Virus record (IMG/VR): IMGVR_UViG_3300028592_000004
Location: 124,001-188,000 of that record
Strand: one strand, 5' to 3'
DNA: 64,000 nucleotides
Source of the DNA: a virus
In this document: piece by piece, positions 27,323 through 35,370 of the stretch
Layout of the letters: each line of letters starts with the position of its first letter
How positions within the stretch are numbered: position 1 is the first letter of the stretch
Translations under genes and position numbers: made by a program
The notes under the pieces: model-generated
The model's input: only the letters and a program-made list of their open reading frames with translations
What the model was told of the DNA's origin: nothing
The model's database searches: none

Positions 27323-27419
27323 GTTGTCTCCGTGCACTAAGGTTGCAACAAGCCCAGCCTGAGCTCTGCTGCCACTACTAGGAAGTAGCTACTGTTAGTG
27401 ACGCGAATCGGAGACGGAT

Positions 27420-28268
27420 TTAGTACCCGTAGGGCGATCCGAACGTGCTGTACCCCATCTGGATGTTGATCGACACCTTCTTGTTGGCGACCCACTTCTT
27501 GTACTCTTCCCACCGCCGCTGGCCCTCCAGCAAGTAGGGCTGCTCGCGGCCGAGATCGTTGACGACGATCCCGCCGGCTGCGCGGTTTTGCGTGTTCCGC
27601 CGGTAATGCTCCGCGGCCATGAAGCACAGGTTCGCGACGATCCCTTCCAGCCAGTGATAGCGGTACGGGAAGTTCGTCGTGTCGTAGGTGCCGATCGGCG
27701 GAAGCGATTCATTCCAGTACATGACCGGCCGGCCGATGGCCGCGCCGATTTCGGCCAGGTCGAAGTCCAGCTCGTCGATCAGATAGTTCTCGTCCGGCAT
27801 GCTGTCGCGCATGTGCAGCCGGATCTCCGCTTCAGTCGGCGGACCGGTCATGTCGCCAGAGCCAGGCGTCGGGTCGACGTGCAGGTAGAACTGATAGCCG
27901 GCGACCGTGTCCTCGTCGTTCTGGATGAGGATCTCACCCATGAAGACACCGGCGTCACGGGTGTGGGTGGCGTCCAGATCAAACTGAACGACGCCGTTCG
28001 CCGCATCCGTGACCCAGGCATCTAGGGTCGCGATGGTGCATTTGCCGACGCTCTCAACGATCGCGACCTGCAAGCTGGCGTACTCGGCGACCGAGATGGA
28101 CTCTTCCGACAGTCCGTACTCGGTCAGATCTTGGGGGTTCCCCTCGTCGTCGCGAACGACAACCTCGACGGTCACCTTGTGACGCTGACCGACCTTGATG
28201 GCCGGGATGCGGCCGACGAGAGGAACTCCGTGACGGGTGACGCTCGTCCGTGTGCGTCGAGTGGGCAT
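27420..28268 (-). CDS. Putative head-tail adaptor / neck protein
   Basis: A 282-aa protein. The N-terminal half looks like a beta sandwich (RHKVTVEVVVRDDEGNPQDL). The C-terminal half is helical (NYLIDELDFDLAEIGAAIG, then WLEGIVANLCFMAAEHYRR), resembling head-completion adaptors. It lies between capsid and tail genes. The Shine-Dalgarno AGGAG is in a hairpin loop. Role inferred from order. Confidence 0.5.
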   Translation of the reverse strand: MPTRRTRTSVTRHGVPLVGRIPAIKVGQRHKVTVEVVVRDDEGNPQDLTEYGLSEESISVAEYASLQVAIVESVGKCTIATLDAWVTDAANGVVQFDLDATHTRDAGVFMGEILIQNDEDTVAGYQFYLHVDPTPGSGDMTGPPTEAEIRLHMRDSMPDENYLIDELDFDLAEIGAAIGRPVMYWNESLPPIGTYDTTNFPYRYHWLEGIVANLCFMAAEHYRRNTQNRAAGGIVVNDLGREQPYLLEGQRRWEEYKKWVANKKVSINIQMGYSTFGSPYGY

Positions 28269-28269
28269 G

Positions 28270-28284
28270 CTGGTCTCCTACCAG
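28270..28284 (-). promoter_or_regulatory. Shine-Dalgarno in hairpin loop
   Basis: CTGGT-AGGAG-ACCAG is a perfect 5-bp stem with a 5-base loop; the ATG begins one base after the stem. Confidence 0.65.
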
Positions 28285-29531
28285 AAAGTCTTTCCGGGCT
28301 GCCGCTGGCCCTTCAGGGCACAGATGTCGGCGTAGGTGTGAATCATCCTGTTGTCGGAGTGCCACTTATCCAGGGCTTCGTCCCAGACCCGTGTGTCCTG
28401 GAAGCGACACACGATGTCCGGGATCTGCGCTGCCATTCCGCGGTTGCAGTAGTACTGGAACGACATCCGGTTCCACCGGCTTCGCACGCTGGGATCGGCA
28501 TCCGCCATCAGGCCGTCGCTGGATTGTAGCCGGGCGAGGAGAAAGCCGCCGGGAGCCAGGATGCGGTAGATCTCGTTCATGATCGTGACGCGGTGCATCT
28601 GATCGACCCGCGGGATCGAGTCAACAGCCCGGACTAGACCCACGGAGTCGTCGTCGACCGGCAGCACGTACCCGTTCGCCTCGAACTCCTTCAGGGTGAT
28701 GATCTCGTGACCCGGGAGTTCCTCCCCGCCGGCCCAGAACTGGATCTTCCGCAGGTTCTCCCGCCGCGCCCACTCGTCCATCAGCTTGTAGAAGTTCCGG
28801 TTCGAGAGCTTGATCGTCTCGGAGCTGATCTTCTCGCGATTCTTGGTGTAGGTATTGGCCGTATCCCCATCCTTGCCGTGCTCGCGGTAGAAGTAGAGCA
28901 CCTCGGGGATATGGACGAAGTGTCCGCCGGCCAGGTACGTCCGGATCAGAAGGTCGTGGTCATCGCAGAGCGACATCAGCGGGTCGTGGCCGCGGATCTT
29001 CTCGTAAAGCGCCCGGCGCCACACGCGAACGTGGTTCGGAGCGTACCAGACGTAGGCCAGCGAATGCGGACCCGGCGGGAAGGCCCGCACCGCGGTGTAG
29101 CCCTGCCCTTTATAGCTGAACGGGTAGTGCTCCCAGCCGTCCGTCTTCCAGTAGTTGCAGGTCTTGTCCGGGTAGAACTGGACGAAGTCGGAGTAGAGGA
29201 AGTCGGCATTCTCCCGATCGGCGGTTTCGCAGATAACGGCCAGGGCGTTTTCGACCAGGAAGTCGTCATGGTCCAGTTCGACCAGCAGCTCTCCCTTCGC
29301 ATGCTTGCAGGCGAAGCGCTTTAGGGCGCCGATTCCGGGGTTCAGCCGGCCCGGGAACGGCTTGACGACCACGCGGGTGTCTTTGAGGATCTCGTCCGGA
29401 ATGACCGCTCCGGCGTTCGGGACGATCACCCACTCGAAGTCGGGCATCGTCTGGTTCTTGAGAGACTCGTAAGCCTCCAGCAGGTAGACGGGGTTGTGAG
29501 TGGGAGTGAAGACACTGACCTTCGGGGACAT
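28278..29531 (-). CDS. GT2 glycosyltransferase fused to a methyltransferase-like domain
   Basis: A 417-aa protein. Residues 1-240 are a GT-A fold family 2 glycosyltransferase: VSVFTPTHNP start, catalytic metal motif LDHDD at 86-90, and a late DDHDLLIR segment. Residues from about 255 look like the distal half of a class I methyltransferase (IYRILAPGGFLLARLQ) without a glycine-rich SAM motif I. This half may be degenerate, or it may serve as a scaffold. It sits in the neck region behind a terminator, so it may be an acquired gene that modifies virion or host surface glycans. GGAGG is seven bases from the ATG. Confidence 0.75.
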   Translation of the reverse strand: MSPKVSVFTPTHNPVYLLEAYESLKNQTMPDFEWVIVPNAGAVIPDEILKDTRVVVKPFPGRLNPGIGALKRFACKHAKGELLVELDHDDFLVENALAVICETADRENADFLYSDFVQFYPDKTCNYWKTDGWEHYPFSYKGQGYTAVRAFPPGPHSLAYVWYAPNHVRVWRRALYEKIRGHDPLMSLCDDHDLLIRTYLAGGHFVHIPEVLYFYREHGKDGDTANTYTKNREKISSETIKLSNRNFYKLMDEWARRENLRKIQFWAGGEELPGHEIITLKEFEANGYVLPVDDDSVGLVRAVDSIPRVDQMHRVTIMNEIYRILAPGGFLLARLQSSDGLMADADPSVRSRWNRMSFQYYCNRGMAAQIPDIVCRFQDTRVWDEALDKWHSDNRMIHTYADICALKGQRQPGKTFW

Positions 29532-29543
29532 CCGTAACCCTCC

Positions 29544-29587
29544 AAAAGAAAACGCCGCTACACCGGGCGGACCCAGTATAGCGGCGT
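29544..29587 (-). terminator. Intrinsic terminator upstream of GT2 gene
   Basis: A 9-bp perfect stem (ACGCCGCTA and complement) with an 18-base loop is followed on the minus strand by TTTTCTTTT. It ends the transcript coming from the capsid side. Confidence 0.75.
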
Positions 29588-29611
29588 GGAAGATCAGTGC
29601 GACTCGAACTG

Positions 29612-29929
29612 CTACTCGCTGACGTAGGAGCCCCAGCAGGGATCCTGTGCGGACAGCGAGTTGTTGTTGAGTTCGAGCACCTTGGCAACGTCGAGGGTGT
29701 CGTCGTACAGGTGCACGGACGGCGTGCTCAGGATCGCGAGGCGACCTTCGTCGAGGTCCCGCTCCAGGGAGTGGAACTTCCGCAGGTTGTCGCGGAGCTT
29801 GTCGGGCAGGTGACCGGGTTCGGAGAACTGTTCACCGGCCGCGAGCCGCTTGCCGTGCTTACCGAGATAACCGATGGGGCGAGTGGCCCCCGTGTTGATC
29901 ACGGTCGTGTAGAGGCAAGAAACGGTCAT
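29612..29929 (-). CDS. Hypothetical head-region protein
   Basis: A 105-aa protein, with a beta start (MTVSCLYTTVINTGATRPIG) and a helical middle (LPDKLRDNLRKFHSLERDL). AAGGAG lies 12 bases upstream. It is the last gene before the terminator at 29544. It may be a small capsid decoration or head-completion protein; no family recognised. Confidence 0.5.
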   Translation of the reverse strand: MTVSCLYTTVINTGATRPIGYLGKHGKRLAAGEQFSEPGHLPDKLRDNLRKFHSLERDLDEGRLAILSTPSVHLYDDTLDVAKVLELNNNSLSAQDPCWGSYVSE

Positions 29930-29945
29930 CGGGTCAGGCTACTCC

Positions 29946-30320
29946 TTACGCCGCGCCGTTCAGCAGGGCCTGCTGGATGGCGGCAGCGCTCTTGATGAGC
30001 TTCGGATCGGCCTTGATCGCCTGGGCGGCGAACTTTTCGGCCTCGTCGACCTGCGACTGCTGTCCGACCGCTTCGAACAGACCAGCGTAGGCTTCGTCCA
30101 GGAGGGATCCGCGAGCAGCCGCTTGCTTGGTCTGCTCGGTGACGTGCTGCTGGAACAGCATGTCGCCAATCTGGAGCAGCTTCCCACGGTCGGCACTGGA
30201 CATCTTCTCGACCGGAACACCGTGGCTGGCCAACTTCTGGAAGAAGGCCGGTTGGGCAACCGTTGCGAAGATATGGTCTCGTGCGGCCTGCTGCTCAGAT
30301 GCGGCGTTCGTATCGGCCAT
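29946..30320 (-). CDS. Hypothetical helical head-region protein
   Basis: A 124-aa, fully alpha-helical protein (ARDHIFATVAQPAFFQKLAS). The 'CTCC...GGAG' pairing upstream may cover its Shine-Dalgarno. It lies between the capsid terminator and the 105-aa gene. No identified function. Confidence 0.5.
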   Translation of the reverse strand: MADTNAASEQQAARDHIFATVAQPAFFQKLASHGVPVEKMSSADRGKLLQIGDMLFQQHVTEQTKQAAARGSLLDEAYAGLFEAVGQQSQVDEAEKFAAQAIKADPKLIKSAAAIQQALLNGAA

Positions 30321-30352
30321 TGAAGACGTCTCCGATTGGAGGATTGAAACGG

Positions 30353-30382
30353 AAGAAAACCCGGCAGCCGAAGCTGCCGGGT
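30353..30382 (-). terminator. Intrinsic terminator after major capsid gene
   Basis: A 10-bp stem (ACCCGGCAGC and complement) with a TTCG tetraloop on the minus strand is followed by TTTTCTTCC. It lies 18 bases past the capsid stop. Confidence 0.8.
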
Positions 30383-30399
30383 GTCTCGGGGAGAATCGC

Positions 30400-31326
30400 T
30401 TACGCGAAGTCGGCCCGGGCGAGACCGCCGGTGTGGCCGATCGTGGCCCCGCCGGTCTGGTAGCAGAAGAACTCGATCATCCAGTACTCACGCTTGACGT
30501 ACATGGCAACCGGTTCGAGTTCGAAGTGCTTCCCGATGAACTTCGGGTTGGCGAACATGTACATCGAGTCGTCGGGAACCAAATCCCGCTTGATCGTCAC
30601 GATGAAGTTCAGACCCATGAAGTTCCGCTCGGTCCAGCCGTTCTTCAGGATGTCCTGGGAGATATCACCCCCCATTTCATCCCGGCCCCACTTCTCCATC
30701 TCCTTCGCGGTGACCATGTTGATCAGAGCGGTCTCGGCTTCGAGCCGGGACGGCGTCCGATTCATGATCTTCTTCGCGTCCTGGACGGAGTCGCGGGTGA
30801 TACCGCCGCTGACGGTTTCCCACTGGGGGACGCCGGAAGCGTAGGTGTTCTGGTCGGCACCGACGAGCGCGGTGTTGACGGCCGCGAGGAACTTGGAGTC
30901 CTCCTCTGCCATCATGTCCTTGAGGGAGTTGTCACTCAGCACCTGCCGAATGTCCATCTCCCACGTGCGCAGTTCGTCGACGTCCTTCGAGAACCGCGGC
31001 GTCACGATACGCTGGAACGTGACCAGGTAGCGGGGACCGCGGATGTAGACGCCGATCGGGTTCGTGGCGAACGGCACGCTGATCGACATCGGCGAGCCGG
31101 GTTCCTTGTCGATGACCTTCGAGGGCTTGTCCGTGTAGACCTGCCGATCGAGCTCATCGTTGGTGATGGTGAGCGGCGGCATGATCTTGCGATAGAAGCC
31201 GTCTTCACGCATCGTCGTCCGGGTGAAGTCGTTGACCGCGTCAGCGGCCTGCTTCTCCATCCCAGGGGTCCGCAGGTGCTCGAAGAACCGTTCGTTGAGC
31301 AGCTGCGTTTCAGAACGAGTGGCCAT
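30400..31326 (-). CDS. Major capsid protein (HK97-like fold)
   Basis: A 308-aa protein. After an N-terminal helical region (MEKQAADAVNDF) it shows the strand-loop pattern of HK97-type shells, with an E-loop-like segment before the long spine helix (LRTWEMDIRQVLSDNSLKDM). It ends in an A-domain-like stretch (GLNFIVTIKRDLVPDDSMYM). It is preceded by protease and scaffold genes and followed by a strong terminator. The ATG at 31326 has GGAGG in a hairpin loop and is preferred over a GTG four codons earlier. Identity rests on pattern and order. Confidence 0.75.
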   Translation of the reverse strand: MATRSETQLLNERFFEHLRTPGMEKQAADAVNDFTRTTMREDGFYRKIMPPLTITNDELDRQVYTDKPSKVIDKEPGSPMSISVPFATNPIGVYIRGPRYLVTFQRIVTPRFSKDVDELRTWEMDIRQVLSDNSLKDMMAEEDSKFLAAVNTALVGADQNTYASGVPQWETVSGGITRDSVQDAKKIMNRTPSRLEAETALINMVTAKEMEKWGRDEMGGDISQDILKNGWTERNFMGLNFIVTIKRDLVPDDSMYMFANPKFIGKHFELEPVAMYVKREYWMIEFFCYQTGGATIGHTGGLARADFA

Positions 31327-31332
31327 GTGGAA

Positions 31333-31348
31333 ACACACCTCCGTGTGT
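31333..31348 (-). promoter_or_regulatory. Shine-Dalgarno in hairpin loop (major capsid gene)
   Basis: ACACAC-GGAG-GTGTGT is a perfect 6-bp stem with a GGAG tetraloop; the ATG is six bases past the stem. Confidence 0.65.
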
Positions 31349-31395
31349 GATTGTTGGGGATCAGGGTTTGCCCGATCGCTTATCCCGGGGCGGGA

Positions 31396-31980
31396 TTAGG
31401 CGATGGTCGGGAGCCAGGTGGGCCAGAAGCTGAGGACGCTGACGCCGTGGGCGTTCGTCGTCACAGCGCGGGAGACAACACCACAGATGTTGTCCGTGCC
31501 CGAGGCGATCGCGGCATTGCTGCCGCCGGTCCAGCTCTTCCGCTTGTACAGAAGACCGGCCTCGTCTTCGTTGCCGCCGCCGACTTCCGACTCGTCCGGC
31601 GAGTGCAGGAGGTCGTTCGGGGCATAGGCGTTGCCGCCCGATTCCGCCTTGAACTCGGTCGTCTGGAGCTCGTACGGCCCGAAGGCGACGAGACCGGACA
31701 TCTTCCCGTTCGGGGCGATCGGGAACCAGTTGTTCCCGCCCGGGTTGCTGACGTCGAAGTCGTCCGCCCGGTTGTGCAGGAAGATCGCGACCTGCTTACC
31801 GGTGGCGCCGGGCATGAACTTGCCGGCGGAGTCGAGGTGAACGACCGAGCCACCGTAGACATTTTCCTTGGTGACGTCGGCAGAGAGGAAAGCATCGAAG
31901 TCGAGCGCGGTCTCACTCGGCCACCCCTTGAGGTAGTCGAGTGCGTGCTCGTACATCTGCTCGTACATTTCGCGGGCCAT
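31396..31980 (-). CDS. Capsid accessory (decoration) protein candidate
   Basis: A 194-aa protein starting MAREMYEQMYEHALDYLKGW and then beta-rich with Gly/Asn loops. It lies immediately upstream of the capsid gene and shares its CACGGAGGTGT leader, so comparable expression is likely. A decoration or cement role is inferred from order, size and expression signal. Confidence 0.55.
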   Translation of the reverse strand: MAREMYEQMYEHALDYLKGWPSETALDFDAFLSADVTKENVYGGSVVHLDSAGKFMPGATGKQVAIFLHNRADDFDVSNPGGNNWFPIAPNGKMSGLVAFGPYELQTTEFKAESGGNAYAPNDLLHSPDESEVGGGNEDEAGLLYKRKSWTGGSNAAIASGTDNICGVVSRAVTTNAHGVSVLSFWPTWLPTIA

Positions 31981-31988
31981 GAGGAGAA

Positions 31989-32000
31989 ACACCTCCGTGT
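31989..32000 (-). promoter_or_regulatory. Shine-Dalgarno in hairpin loop (capsid accessory gene)
   Basis: ACAC-GGAG-GTGT is a 4-bp stem with a GGAG loop, nearly the same leader as the major capsid gene. Confidence 0.55.
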
Positions 32001-32039
32001 GATGTTGTTGAACAGTCCGTGTTCGTTCTCAGCAGGGCC

Positions 32040-32441
32040 TTAGCCCATGATCGCCTGAGCGAACTTGTCCCAGTGAGCGGGAACGCCCGGGGTGCGACTG
32101 GGAGCACTCCCCTGGCTGGTTCCGAGGGCCGGCTTGTTGGGAGCCGAGGCCGTCTTTTCCTGCACGGTGCGATCCGCCATCCGCACCATGACTTCGAAGG
32201 CCCGCGTCGGATCTTCCTGAAAGACCCGCGTCATGGCCTGCTTTTCGTTTTCGGCGATGAACCCGCCGCGGGCCAGGGCGTCAACCGCCCGGGGGATCTC
32301 CGCGGCGACCTTCTTCTGGAAGGTCTCCAGGTTCTGTTCGGCCGCGAGGCCCTTGCCGATCGCCTCGCTGGCGATCTGGGCCATCTTCGTGACCTTCTGT
32401 GCCGGCGACAGGTCCGCCGGCTCGGTCTTCGTTGCGCTCAT
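32040..32441 (-). CDS. Hypothetical helical head protein
   Basis: A 133-aa, helical protein (SPAQKVTKMAQIASEAIGKG) with a Pro/Ser-rich tail. It lies between the scaffold-like gene and capsid genes, so it may be a minor scaffold or head protein. GGAG is nine bases upstream. Confidence 0.5.
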   Translation of the reverse strand: MSATKTEPADLSPAQKVTKMAQIASEAIGKGLAAEQNLETFQKKVAAEIPRAVDALARGGFIAENEKQAMTRVFQEDPTRAFEVMVRMADRTVQEKTASAPNKPALGTSQGSAPSRTPGVPAHWDKFAQAIMG

Positions 32442-32504
32442 CGTGTCAGTCTCCGAGTACCGTCTGCAGTGCAGCGGGTTGGGTTGAGGTTGAGGACGGG
32501 AGGA

Positions 32505-33866
32505 TTAGGACAGTTCGGCCAGCATCCGCCGGCAGTCCGCCCGCATCTGGGCCTGCTTGTTGTTGGCCGGCGCCCGGAATTCGAACTTGCCCGCCTTCCG
32601 GAAGGCGTTGACCTGATCGGCGAGCGTGCGGAAGTCGATGCTGGCGTACTTCGTGCCAGCCGCCTTCTGCCCCATTGCACCGAGCTGATCAGCTCCCTGT
32701 CCGTTTTCCAGCAGCGCGGCGATGAGCTGCATCAGCAGTTCCTGCTGACCAGCCCCCGGACCGGCCGGAGCCATGTCGGCCAGCCCACCCATCGTGTCCG
32801 GAGCGCCGCCCATCGGGCCTCCGCCCATCCCGCCACCCATCGGAGCACCACCCATCGGGGCGCCTCCGCCAGCGGCCAGGGGATCCCCGCCACCACCGGC
32901 AGCCATCGGATCCATCGCCGGAGCGCCGCCACCAGCCATTGCCGCCAGCGGGTCACCTGCGGGGGCACCCGTTGCGGCCGGCGGGGCTCCGCTCGACGCG
33001 CCACCCTCGGCCGGGGCACCGGTTCCGCCCGAGGATCCCTTGTCCGAGCTGCCCGCTTCGCTGGCGCCCGAATCTTCATCGCCCGGCTTGTCGTGGTCTT
33101 CGCCTTCGCTCGCACCGTCGTCCGCAGCCTGCTTGGCCTTGGCGAACTCAGCGAGGTAGTTGGCGGTGAGATCCGCGGCCAGGTGAGCTTCCTTGATCGT
33201 CTGGGCGACGAACGCCTGTGCCAGGTCGTCTTCGCTCAGGTCGTTCTGCCCGAGCATCGCTGCCGCTTCGTAGCCGGCTTCAGCGGCCGACTTCGTCGAT
33301 GCGGGCGGCGACTTGCCGGGAGCCGCGGCTCCCGTGGACGTCGGGGCGGTCGAAGCCGCCTGCTTGTTGAGCCGACCGTTCGCAACGTCGGCCAGGACGT
33401 CGTTGGCGACTTCCTTGAAGGCCGAGGCGAGCTTGGTCAGCGTCCACGAGCCGTACTTTTCGCCGTCGTCGGTCTTGGCCGGATGCGAGGTGCCCGGGTC
33501 GTCCTTGTCGCCCTTGTAGTCGTCTTCGACGCTGGGGTCTTCGCCGGTGGAGGACTGGGAGGTCCCCTTGTTCGGCTGGACTTCGTCCTGACGGTCGCCG
33601 ACTTCCGGAACGCTGTCCGGCGACATGCTGCCCTGGGGCCGCTTCTTTTCGTCAGCGGAGTTCTCCGAGGAACGGAAGCCTTCCTTCGCGTCCTGGAGCC
33701 CGTCTTCCGCCTTCGCGGTCGGATGCGAGCTCTGTCCGGAGTGCTCGCCGGGTTCGCTGATCGGGTTGGCCGACTTGACCGCGGCCGACTTCGTCGTGCC
33801 GACCCGGATCTCTTCGAGCACGGCTTCGATGCCAGCGCTCAACGTACTCTTCTGGGTTTGAGCCAT
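32505..33866 (-). CDS. Scaffold-like head protein with Gly/Met/Pro repeats
   Basis: A 453-aa acidic low-complexity protein. Residues 30-140 are Ser/Asp/Lys-rich. A helical core follows (LTKLASAFKEVANDVLADV). Residues about 250-370 are Gly/Pro/Ala/Met repeats (GGAPMGGAPMGGGMGGG). The C-terminal helical domain (about 85 residues) may bind capsid. Its place between protease and capsid genes matches a scaffold. Similar Gly/Pro/Met repeats occur in the gene at 43694. The ATG at 33866 is used, with AAGGAG in a hairpin loop. Confidence 0.6.
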   Translation of the reverse strand: MAQTQKSTLSAGIEAVLEEIRVGTTKSAAVKSANPISEPGEHSGQSSHPTAKAEDGLQDAKEGFRSSENSADEKKRPQGSMSPDSVPEVGDRQDEVQPNKGTSQSSTGEDPSVEDDYKGDKDDPGTSHPAKTDDGEKYGSWTLTKLASAFKEVANDVLADVANGRLNKQAASTAPTSTGAAAPGKSPPASTKSAAEAGYEAAAMLGQNDLSEDDLAQAFVAQTIKEAHLAADLTANYLAEFAKAKQAADDGASEGEDHDKPGDEDSGASEAGSSDKGSSGGTGAPAEGGASSGAPPAATGAPAGDPLAAMAGGGAPAMDPMAAGGGGDPLAAGGGAPMGGAPMGGGMGGGPMGGAPDTMGGLADMAPAGPGAGQQELLMQLIAALLENGQGADQLGAMGQKAAGTKYASIDFRTLADQVNAFRKAGKFEFRAPANNKQAQMRADCRRMLAELS

Positions 33867-33873
33867 CGCTCGT

Positions 33874-33886
33874 GTCACTCCTTGAC
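33874..33886 (-). promoter_or_regulatory. Shine-Dalgarno in hairpin loop (scaffold-like gene)
   Basis: GTCA-AGGAG-TGAC is a perfect 4-bp stem; the ATG is seven bases past the stem. Confidence 0.55.
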
Positions 33887-33924
33887 TTGTGCTTGGTCAG
33901 CATCCTGCGCCAGACCCACAGCGA

Positions 33925-35367
33925 TCAGACTACATAATGCTGACGAATTGACGAAGTTGCAATACCCGCGAAATCGTGGGCTTCAGTTTTGATCACCGCA
34001 AGCGCGGCAATCTTGTAGAGAGCGTACTGCCGAGCCAGCATGTCATCCGTCTCGTTGGCAGCCGCTTCCTTCACCGTTGAGAGCGTATCGGGATTCACGC
34101 CGCGAATGGAAGCGCGGGTGGCGCGATCGCGCACAACGGAGGGCTCAACACCGAAGGCTTGCTTCATGCGCAGTGCCCAGCGATCCAGCTCCACGCCACA
34201 AGCGCGGGACGGGACGAAGGGATTCGAAGCGAGTTTTTCGGTGACGTCGTCCGACAGCAGCATCCGGCGGAAGATTCCGGGCAGACGCGACTGAACGGAC
34301 GAGGCGACCTCTGCAGCGATCTTCTCGTTTCCGGTGGCCAGGGTCAGGAATTCCTGAACCGGCAGCACAATCCGGTGGCGAGCGAGCGCACACAGGGCTT
34401 CTTTCATCAAGCTGCTCGAATTGCCGAGGTTCGGCATTTCGAACGGCAGGCGGACCGCGGCGGAGAATGCCAGGTCGGAACCGTGGCGCTGCCCGTTGTC
34501 GAGGTCCGCGAGGATCGAGGCAATCTTGATCTGGTCGACAGCAGCTTGCGGCGCGTCTTCCAGCAGAAGGGCCAGCGGGAGGGTCAGCCCCATCCGTTCG
34601 GCCAGCTCTGCTCCGCCAACGACGCGGCCTTCGGCAGCCTTTTCCAGGACACCGAAGGCGTAGGCGATGCGATCTGCCGGGCGCCACACGTGGCTGATGT
34701 CGAAGTGCCGGGGATTCGGGTTGTCGGCGTGGAGGATGTGACCGTCCGATGCCATCTTCGCGATGTTGTGCTGCAGCCCGCCGTACTTGCAGTTCGACTC
34801 GTCGCAGTAGTCTTCCCGGGTACGGGCCTTGTTGCCGCAGCCGGAACAGACGTCGTGATCGATCCGGCAGGCCATGCTCCAGGGGATCTCTTTCCCGCTG
34901 GCGATCTTCTCCAGCTCCTTGTCGGCAACAAGCCCGCCGTTGAGTGAAGCGACTTTCTCGTCCCCGTTCAGGCCGACCAACAGCTCGATGCGGTGCACCG
35001 GATCGTGGTAGGCCGACTTGATGACGCGGCCGTAGGACTTTTCCGGATCCTTGTTCTGGTGATCCCGGTACACCCGAGCGTACTTCTCGAAGGTGTTGTG
35101 CGTCGCCCGATTCGTGGCCTCCCGGAAGCCGTCGCCGTTGCGGTTCGGGCCGTAGTACTCCGTCGAGCCGATCGCCGCGAGATACAGCGGGATCTCGTTC
35201 TTGGCGAGCTTGACCGATCCGAGTGCGTCAACGATCTCGTGGCTCCCGAACTTTAGGAAGTCAGCGCGGTCGTTGCCGATCAGCCCGCGGCTCGACATCT
35301 TCACCATGCAGGTGACAGGCTTGCCTTGGAAGTCGAACGAATCGGGTCGAATGATCTTCAGGTGCAT
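33925..35367 (-). CDS. Prohead protease with Cys4 insertion
   Basis: A 480-aa protein. Residues 60-135 (including NRNGDGF, the His at 103 in YRDHQNKDPEKSYGRV, and HRIELLVGL) match the His region of HK97-type (S78) prohead proteases. The likely catalytic Ser is S164 in IPWSMACRI. Directly after it lies C174-x2-C177-x10-C188-x4-C193, a probable zinc knuckle not usual in the family. The remaining 280 helical residues may be a scaffold or targeting domain. The enzyme would mature capsid and internal head proteins; the scaffold and capsid genes follow. Confidence 0.7.
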   Translation of the reverse strand: MHLKIIRPDSFDFQGKPVTCMVKMSSRGLIGNDRADFLKFGSHEIVDALGSVKLAKNEIPLYLAAIGSTEYYGPNRNGDGFREATNRATHNTFEKYARVYRDHQNKDPEKSYGRVIKSAYHDPVHRIELLVGLNGDEKVASLNGGLVADKELEKIASGKEIPWSMACRIDHDVCSGCGNKARTREDYCDESNCKYGGLQHNIAKMASDGHILHADNPNPRHFDISHVWRPADRIAYAFGVLEKAAEGRVVGGAELAERMGLTLPLALLLEDAPQAAVDQIKIASILADLDNGQRHGSDLAFSAAVRLPFEMPNLGNSSSLMKEALCALARHRIVLPVQEFLTLATGNEKIAAEVASSVQSRLPGIFRRMLLSDDVTEKLASNPFVPSRACGVELDRWALRMKQAFGVEPSVVRDRATRASIRGVNPDTLSTVKEAAANETDDMLARQYALYKIAALAVIKTEAHDFAGIATSSIRQHYVV

Positions 35368-35370
35368 GGG

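Noticed and set aside
27323-27419. Possible small RNA or promoter in a 97-base gap
   Set aside because: A short CTACT/AGTAG stem is present, but no convincing -35/-10 or RNA fold could be recognised by eye.
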